Shown one piece after another: positions 6,523 to 10,978 of a stretch of DNA of 10,978 nucleotides. The notes below the pieces were generated by a model. That model did not search any database. It had not been told where the DNA came from and worked only from the letters and a program-made list of their open reading frames with translations. The DNA is from Clostridiaceae bacterium (GTDB taxonomy: Bacteria; Bacillota; Clostridia; Lutisporales; Lutisporaceae). The position numbers and the translations under genes are program-made. The stretch is taken from assembly GCA_028697435.1 (NCBI GenBank), contig JAQVFD010000044.1, positions 1 to 10,978 on the forward strand. Reading direction: 5' to 3'. Within the stretch, counting starts at the first letter, position 1. Each line of letters starts with the position of its first letter.

Positions 6523-7959
6523 ATGAAAACAAAAGAGCAATATATAGAAAGCTTGAGACAGCTTCATCCGGTAATATACTGCAACGGGGAAAAAATCGAG
6601 AGTGTTGTGGATCATCCTATGACAAGACCTCACGTCAATTCAGCAGCCATGACCTATGATCTGGCTTTTGACCCGGAATATGAAGATTTAATGGTGACAA
6701 CATCACATCTTACCGGCAAGAAAATCAACAGGTTTACATCAGTTCATCAAAGCACGGATGACTTGGTTAAAAAAGTCAAGATGCTGAGAATGATAGGACA
6801 GAAGACAGGCACCTGTTTCCAAAGATGTGTCGGTTTTGATGCAATGAATTCTACATTTATTACAACATATAAGGTTGACCAGGAATGTGGCACCGATTAT
6901 CATGAAAGATTTAAGAAGTATCTTGAATATGTTCAGGAAAATGATCTTATGATTGCAGGCTCCATGACAGACCCAAAGGGAGACAGGAGTAAAAAACCCG
7001 GTCAGCAGGAAGATCCCGACCTTTATGTTCATATTGTCGAAAAAAGAGAAGACGGCATAGTGGTAAGGGGAGCGAAGGCTCACCAGACAGGTATGGTTAA
7101 TTCTCATGAAATGCTTATACTTCCGACCACCAACCTGGGAGAGGAAGACAAGGACTATGCGGTTGCAGCGGCTATACCCGTAGACGCACCAGGAGTTGTC
7201 CATATTTTCGGAAGACAGACCAATGACCAGAGAAGGCTTACCGGGGATATAGACACAGGAAATTCCGAATATGCAATAGTCGGAGGAGAAACTCTCACAG
7301 TACTCAACGATGTATTCGTGCCTTGGGACAGGGTGTTTATGTGCGGTGAGTATCAGTATGCGCAGGAGTATGTAGAAACCTTTGCGGCATACCACAGACA
7401 AAACTATGGCGGATGCAAGGTTGGACTGGCAGATGTAATAATTGGAGCAACTGCCGCTATGGCGGAGTTTAACGGCGTACCGAAGGCTTCCCATATAAAG
7501 GACAAATTAATTGATATGATAAACATGTCCGAAACAATGTACAATTGCTCAATAGCATGCTCTTGTGAGGGCTGCAAGACTCCGGCAGGTTCATATTATG
7601 TAAATACGCTCCTGGCAAATACAGTGAAGTTGAACTGTACAAAATATATGTATGAAATATCGAGGCTTGCTCATGATATAGCGGGAGGATTTATTGCAAC
7701 GTTGCCCTACGAAGCAGATTATAAGAATCCTGAGACAAAAGAATACATTGATAAATATTTGAAAGCAAATCCGGATGTTCCGACAGAACATAGAATAAGA
7801 CTTGCAAGATTGATCGAAAACATGACAGGGGGTACTGCTCTTGCTGAATCAATGCACGGTGCAGGTTCTCCACAAGCTATGAAAGTAATGATATACAGGG
7901 AATCAAATATGGAACATAAAAAGAAGCTTGCAAAGAAGCTCGCCAAAATTGATAAATAA
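6523..7959 (+). CDS. abfD: 4-hydroxybutyryl-CoA dehydratase / vinylacetyl-CoA isomerase-like flavoprotein
   Basis: A 478-residue protein of the HpaB/AbfD (acyl-CoA dehydrogenase-like) fold, close in length to the Clostridium aminobutyricum enzyme. The four [4Fe-4S] ligands of that enzyme (Cys99, Cys103, His292, Cys299) are all matched with a constant offset of one: Cys98 and Cys102 in TGTCFQRCVGF, and His291 and Cys298 in AYHRQNYGGCKVG. Tyr295 and Lys299, next to the cluster, and Glu256 (GGETLTV) correspond to other active-site residues. Retention of the ligands separates it from the flavin monooxygenases (4-hydroxyphenylacetate hydroxylase) of the same superfamily. The expected reaction is dehydration of 4-hydroxybutyryl-CoA to crotonyl-CoA through vinylacetyl-CoA, using FAD and the cluster without net redox change. 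It starts at ATG after AAAGGGGG. A related 4-hydroxyacyl-CoA substrate is possible. Confidence 0.87.
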   Translation: MKTKEQYIESLRQLHPVIYCNGEKIESVVDHPMTRPHVNSAAMTYDLAFDPEYEDLMVTTSHLTGKKINRFTSVHQSTDDLVKKVKMLRMIGQKTGTCFQRCVGFDAMNSTFITTYKVDQECGTDYHERFKKYLEYVQENDLMIAGSMTDPKGDRSKKPGQQEDPDLYVHIVEKREDGIVVRGAKAHQTGMVNSHEMLILPTTNLGEEDKDYAVAAAIPVDAPGVVHIFGRQTNDQRRLTGDIDTGNSEYAIVGGETLTVLNDVFVPWDRVFMCGEYQYAQEYVETFAAYHRQNYGGCKVGLADVIIGATAAMAEFNGVPKASHIKDKLIDMINMSETMYNCSIACSCEGCKTPAGSYYVNTLLANTVKLNCTKYMYEISRLAHDIAGGFIATLPYEADYKNPETKEYIDKYLKANPDVPTEHRIRLARLIENMTGGTALAESMHGAGSPQAMKVMIYRESNMEHKKKLAKKLAKIDK

Positions 7960-7976
7960 AAGGAGAGGATTCAGTC

Positions 7977-9161
7977 ATGAAAGAAGTAGTAATTGTCAGC
8001 GGAGCAAGGACCGCTACAGGCAAATTCGGAGGTACCCTAAGCAATATACCCGCTCCTGAACTTGGAGGCATTGCCCTTAAAGAGGCAGTAAAGAGATCAG
8101 GTATTGATGGGAGTACAATTGATGAAGTTATCATAGGTACTCACTTTCAAGCCGGAATAAAAGCGAATTCAGCAAGGCAGGCAGCAATATATGCGGGATT
8201 GCCCGTTGAAATTCCCTCGTTTACTCCCAATAAAAACTGCGGTACCGCACTTAAAGCAATTAATCTTGCTGCTCAATCGATCCAGGTTGGTGATAATGAG
8301 ATAGTTGCTGCAGGGGGCTGTGAAACAATGAACAAGATCCCCTATATATTGAGCAATGCAAGATTCGGATATAAGATGGGCCCGGGAGAACTGCTGGATG
8401 GAATGTTGTACGACGGCCTTGTGGACCCCTTTGTAAATTATCATATGGGTATCACTGCTGAAAACGTAGCCGAAAAATGCGGTATTACCAGAGAGATGCA
8501 GGATGAGTTTGCATTAAGAAGCCATACCCTTGCCGCAAAAGCATGGGCAGAAGGGAAGTTCGATGCAGATATAGTACCTGTTACAATACCTCAAAGAAAA
8601 GGCGACCCTATAGTCTTTAACAAGGATGAAACCTTCAGGGAAAACGCAAAAATCGAAGACTACAGTAAGCTTAAGCCTGCTTTCAAAGCCGGAGGAACGG
8701 TAACGGCAGGGAATGCTTCAGGGATAAACGACGGAGCGGCTGTTGTAATGATGACGTCCGGAGACAAAGCAAAGGAGCTGGGCTTAAAGCCTTTAGCGAA
8801 ATATGTTGCCTCTGCTTCGGCCGGAGTTGAACCGGCAATTATGGGATATGCACCGGTATATGCGGTACAGAAGCTATTGAAGAAAGCCGGTCTCAAGAAA
8901 GAAGACATTGGTTTGTTTGAATTAAATGAGGCATTTGCTGCTCAGGCTGTTGCCTGTGTTAAGGATCTGGGATTAAATCCAGATATAGTAAATGTTAATG
9001 GCGGAGCGATAGCACTGGGACATCCGGTGGGATGCACGGGAGCAAGACTTGCCATTACTCTCATCAGTGAAATGAGAAGAAGAGGAGTAAGATATGGTAT
9101 CGTCAGCCTGTGCATAGGCGGCGGCCAGGGTATTGCTACCTTATTTGAGCTTTGTGAATAA
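7977..9161 (+). CDS. thlA: Thiolase, probable acetyl-CoA C-acetyltransferase
   Basis: A 394-residue thiolase, the normal length for biosynthetic or degradative acetoacetyl-CoA thiolases. The nucleophile is Cys88 (NKNCGTALKA), and the other catalytic residues are His349 (ALGHPVGCTGAR) and Cys379 (CIGGGQG). The NEAFAAQA motif and HMGITAENVAEK are also present. Expected reaction: 2 acetyl-CoA to acetoacetyl-CoA plus CoA, reversible. Several normally constant positions differ: NCGTA where VCGSG is usual, GGCETM where GGMENM is usual, and KANSARQ where GQNPARQ is usual. It is a divergent member whose chain-length preference could be broader. The ATG follows AGGAGAGG, 17 bases after the dehydratase gene. 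In context it joins acetyl-CoA from the pyruvate enzyme to the C4 steps. Confidence 0.9.
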   Translation: MKEVVIVSGARTATGKFGGTLSNIPAPELGGIALKEAVKRSGIDGSTIDEVIIGTHFQAGIKANSARQAAIYAGLPVEIPSFTPNKNCGTALKAINLAAQSIQVGDNEIVAAGGCETMNKIPYILSNARFGYKMGPGELLDGMLYDGLVDPFVNYHMGITAENVAEKCGITREMQDEFALRSHTLAAKAWAEGKFDADIVPVTIPQRKGDPIVFNKDETFRENAKIEDYSKLKPAFKAGGTVTAGNASGINDGAAVVMMTSGDKAKELGLKPLAKYVASASAGVEPAIMGYAPVYAVQKLLKKAGLKKEDIGLFELNEAFAAQAVACVKDLGLNPDIVNVNGGAIALGHPVGCTGARLAITLISEMRRRGVRYGIVSLCIGGGQGIATLFELCE

Positions 9162-9191
9162 TTAAAAATATAAAACGAAAGGGGTATAATA

Positions 9192-10067
9192 ATGACAGTT
9201 AAAAACATATTTATCATAGGTACAGGTGTTATGGGCAGCGGAATTGCTCAGACAGCAGCCCTGTCCGGCTATGATGTTACTATGGTAAGTGTCAGAAGCT
9301 TTTCTAATCCTAATGGAACCGAGGACTATGCAAAAAAATCCTGTGACAAAATAGAAAAGAATTATGCCAGATTAGTTGAGAAGGGCAAAATCAAGCAGGA
9401 GGATAAGGATGCTGCCATGAGCAGGCTGAAGACTACAGCAAAGCTTGAAGATGTGGCTTCCTGCGATTTGGTCATTGAAGCTGCAAGCGAGGATGTGGAA
9501 GTAAAAAAAGGCATATTTAAAAAGCTTGATGAATTATGCGGCGAAAATGCTATAATAGCAAGTAATACCTCCTCCATATCCATTACAGAGCTGGCAGCAG
9601 CAACAAAGAGAGCCGACAAGGTAGTAGGAATGCATTATTTCAACCCTGTTCCGGTAATGAAGCTTCTTGAGATTGTGGAAGGATATGAAACATCTGAGGA
9701 TACAATTAATGTTGCAAAAGAAGTCGGAGAAAAGATGGGAAAGGTCAGCGTCGTATCAAAGGACAAAGCAGGATTCATAGTAAACAGGCTCCTTGATCCA
9801 ATGCTGAACGAGGCAATATATCTTTTGGATGAAGGTGTCGCATCAGCAGAAGACATAGACAAGGCAATGATGAACGGATGCAATCATCCTATGGGTCCTC
9901 TTGCACTGACTGACCTTATCGGTCTTGATGTTGAGCTTGCGGTTATGGAAGTTTTATATAAAGAATACGGAGATCCTAAGTTCAGACCATGCCCGCTGTT
10001 GAAGAAAATGGTCAGGGCGGGATATCTCGGCAGAAAAACCGGGAAAGGCTTCTACGAATACAAATAG
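9192..10067 (+). CDS. hbd: 3-hydroxyacyl-CoA (3-hydroxybutyryl-CoA) dehydrogenase
   Basis: A 291-residue enzyme of the Hbd family with an N-terminal Rossmann domain (1-190) and a C-terminal helical domain. It interconverts acetoacetyl-CoA and 3-hydroxybutyryl-CoA. The glycine motif is at 10-15 (GTGVMG). Catalytic Ser124 (ASNTSS), His148 and Glu160 (MHYFNPVPVMKLLE) and Asn198 (GFIVNRL) are intact, and the C-terminal RAGYLGRKTGKGFYEY is typical. The end of the second beta strand reads VTMVSVRSFSNPNG. The acidic residue that binds the adenosine ribose in NAD-dependent relatives (Asp in VVLRDI of C. acetobutylicum Hbd) is replaced by Ser33 with Arg35 nearby, and about eight residues are inserted after it. 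This suggests NADP(H) preference, by inference. The ATG follows AAAGGGG, 30 bases after the thiolase gene. Confidence 0.92.
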   Translation: MTVKNIFIIGTGVMGSGIAQTAALSGYDVTMVSVRSFSNPNGTEDYAKKSCDKIEKNYARLVEKGKIKQEDKDAAMSRLKTTAKLEDVASCDLVIEAASEDVEVKKGIFKKLDELCGENAIIASNTSSISITELAAATKRADKVVGMHYFNPVPVMKLLEIVEGYETSEDTINVAKEVGEKMGKVSVVSKDKAGFIVNRLLDPMLNEAIYLLDEGVASAEDIDKAMMNGCNHPMGPLALTDLIGLDVELAVMEVLYKEYGDPKFRPCPLLKKMVRAGYLGRKTGKGFYEYK

Positions 10068-10082
10068 GAAGGAAGGATCGGC

Positions 10083-10865
10083 ATGGAAGAGTATAACAAT
10101 GTCTTGTACCGAATAGAAGACAATATTGCATTTATTACTCTGAATAGGCCTAAAGCCCTTAATGCCTTGAATACCGAAACCCTCAGGGAATTAGATGAGG
10201 CAGTTTCGGCAGCCGGGAAGGATGAAAATGTCAAAGCCATTGTAATTACCGGAGAGGGCAGAGCATTTGTAGCATGGGCAGACATATCCCAGATGAGAGA
10301 TTTGACGGTTCAGGAAGGCAGAGACATGACAATACTGGGACAAGAGGTATTTACCAGGATAGAAAACCTTGACAAACCTGTTATTGCGGCAGTAAACGGT
10401 TTTGCCCTTGGAGGAGGCTGCGAGCTTGCCATGGCGTGTGACATAAGAGTTGCATCCGATAAAGCAAAATTCGGACAGCCTGAAGTAAATCTCGGGATAA
10501 TACCCGGATACGGCGGGACACAAAGGCTTCCAAGATTGGTCGGCAAAGGGGCGGCAAAGTATCTGATATTTACCGGAGAGATGATATCCGCAGAAGAAGC
10601 TTACAGGATAGGACTTGCGGATAAGGTGGTACCTGCTGAGGAATTAATGGATTCAGTGGTATCCATGGCAAAAACAATCATGTCCAAGGCTCCTATTTCG
10701 ATAAAGATGGCAAAGCATGCAATAAACAACGGTTTGAACGTTGATCTGAAATCAGGGATAGCCTATGAAGCGGAAGCATATACCACAACCTTCAGCACAG
10801 AGGACAGAATTGAAGGAATGAGCGCTTTCCTGGAAAAAAGGCAAGCAGAATTCAAAAATAAATAA
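10083..10865 (+). CDS. crt: Crotonase / 3-hydroxybutyryl-CoA dehydratase (enoyl-CoA hydratase family)
   Basis: A 260-residue hydratase of the crotonase superfamily, full length. It would interconvert crotonyl-CoA and 3-hydroxybutyryl-CoA. Both catalytic glutamates are present 20 residues apart, as in rat crotonase: Glu114 (GGGCELAMACD) and Glu134 (GQPEVNLGIIPGYGGTQ). The oxyanion-hole glycine in FALGGG is intact. The other oxyanion-hole segment reads AFVAWADIS (61-69) where AFVAGADI is almost invariant, so Trp65 replaces a glycine; a single G-to-T change (GGG to TGG) would explain it. The ATG follows GGAAGGA, 15 bases after hbd. It is the last gene of the operon. The enzyme could be impaired, altered in substrate range, or the base could be a sequence error. 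Confidence 0.9.
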   Translation: MEEYNNVLYRIEDNIAFITLNRPKALNALNTETLRELDEAVSAAGKDENVKAIVITGEGRAFVAWADISQMRDLTVQEGRDMTILGQEVFTRIENLDKPVIAAVNGFALGGGCELAMACDIRVASDKAKFGQPEVNLGIIPGYGGTQRLPRLVGKGAAKYLIFTGEMISAEEAYRIGLADKVVPAEELMDSVVSMAKTIMSKAPISIKMAKHAINNGLNVDLKSGIAYEAEAYTTTFSTEDRIEGMSAFLEKRQAEFKNK

Positions 10866-10896
10866 TAGGTAAGTTACACGGAGAAGGACAAGAGAA

Positions 10897-10923
10897 ACGT
10901 CCCCGCAAGAGACACGGGGACGT
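10897..10923. repeat. GC-rich palindrome, probable REP-like dispersed element
   Basis: ACGTCCCCG (10897-10905) pairs perfectly with CGGGGACGT (10915-10923) around a 9-base loop, 31 bases after crt. The surrounding GGACAAGAGAAACGTCCCCG and GAGACACGGGGACGTC closely resemble a repeat family I recall from Clostridia, often linked to IS200-like (Y1) transposases. No T-run follows, so it is not a standard intrinsic terminator, though the hairpin may protect or end the operon mRNA. The rest of 10866-10978 shows no gene. Confidence 0.5.
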
Positions 10924-10978
10924 CAGACTGTGTGATAATTCACCAAATGCATAAAAGATATCTATAAGAAAACCCTTT

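Noticed and set aside
6739..7494. A long open frame on the - strand (251 codons) opposite the dehydratase gene
   Set aside because: The protein has no recognisable domain and no ribosome site was noted, and the + strand frame encodes a conserved enzyme with all catalytic residues. It is a shadow frame.
6523..7959. Annotation as 4-hydroxyphenylacetate 3-monooxygenase, from superfamily resemblance
   Set aside because: The four [4Fe-4S] ligands specific to 4-hydroxybutyryl-CoA dehydratase are present with the correct spacing, and the metabolic neighbours fit the dehydratase.
10897..10923. The GC-rich hairpin as an intrinsic terminator of the operon
   Set aside because: The bases after the stem are CAGACTGTG, with no T-run on either strand, so it is reported as a repeat instead.
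1..10978. CRISPR arrays, tRNA or rRNA genes, insertion sequences with transposase genes
   Set aside because: No regular repeat-spacer pattern, no cloverleaf or rRNA-like stretch and no transposase coding sequence was seen on either strand.

Overview
The window looks like chromosomal DNA of an anaerobic low-to-moderate-GC Firmicute, probably a member of the Clostridia. This is inferred from strong AGGAGG-type ribosome binding sites, AT-rich spacers with sigma-A-like promoters, TTG/GTG starts, and oxygen-sensitive iron-sulfur enzymes. No marker gene fixes the species.

Left part (1-2907). The window opens in the 3' end of a dihydroxyacetone-kinase-type DhaL gene on the + strand, closed by a clean intrinsic terminator. 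Facing it on the - strand is a compact sugar-acid operon, transcribed right to left: KDPG aldolase (kdgA), then 2-keto-3-deoxygluconate kinase (kdgK), then an IclR-family regulator that also seems to have its own promoter. The two enzymes turn 2-keto-3-deoxygluconate into pyruvate and glyceraldehyde 3-phosphate. The regulator is most simply the KdgR-like controller of this operon.

Centre (2908-3278). An AT-rich divergent control region has a -10 box facing left and a strong promoter (TTGACA-17-TAAAAT) facing right. A small palindrome lies just downstream of each promoter, where a repressor would sit. The site facing kdgA (TGAAA-N5-TTTCA) resembles KdgR boxes. The site facing right (TCACA-N-TGTGA) has a near-copy 124 bp upstream.

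Right part (3279-10865). Nine genes on the + strand are tightly spaced and almost certainly one operon: four subunits of a pyruvate-type 2-oxoacid:ferredoxin oxidoreductase (gamma, delta, alpha, beta), a small cysteine-containing protein of unknown function, a 4-hydroxybutyryl-CoA dehydratase-like protein with all four cluster ligands, a thiolase, a 3-hydroxyacyl-CoA dehydrogenase with an unusual nucleotide site, and a crotonase. Together they would connect pyruvate, acetyl-CoA, acetoacetyl-CoA, 3-hydroxybutyryl-CoA, crotonyl-CoA and 4-hydroxybutyryl-CoA. No butyryl-CoA dehydrogenase, Etf, CoA-transferase or 4-hydroxybutyrate dehydrogenase is present here. The set therefore looks less like a standard butyrate operon and more like the acetyl-CoA-regenerating half of 4-hydroxybutyrate metabolism plus pyruvate synthase.

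The last 110 bases have no gene, but hold a GC-rich palindrome resembling the dispersed REP-like repeats of Clostridia.
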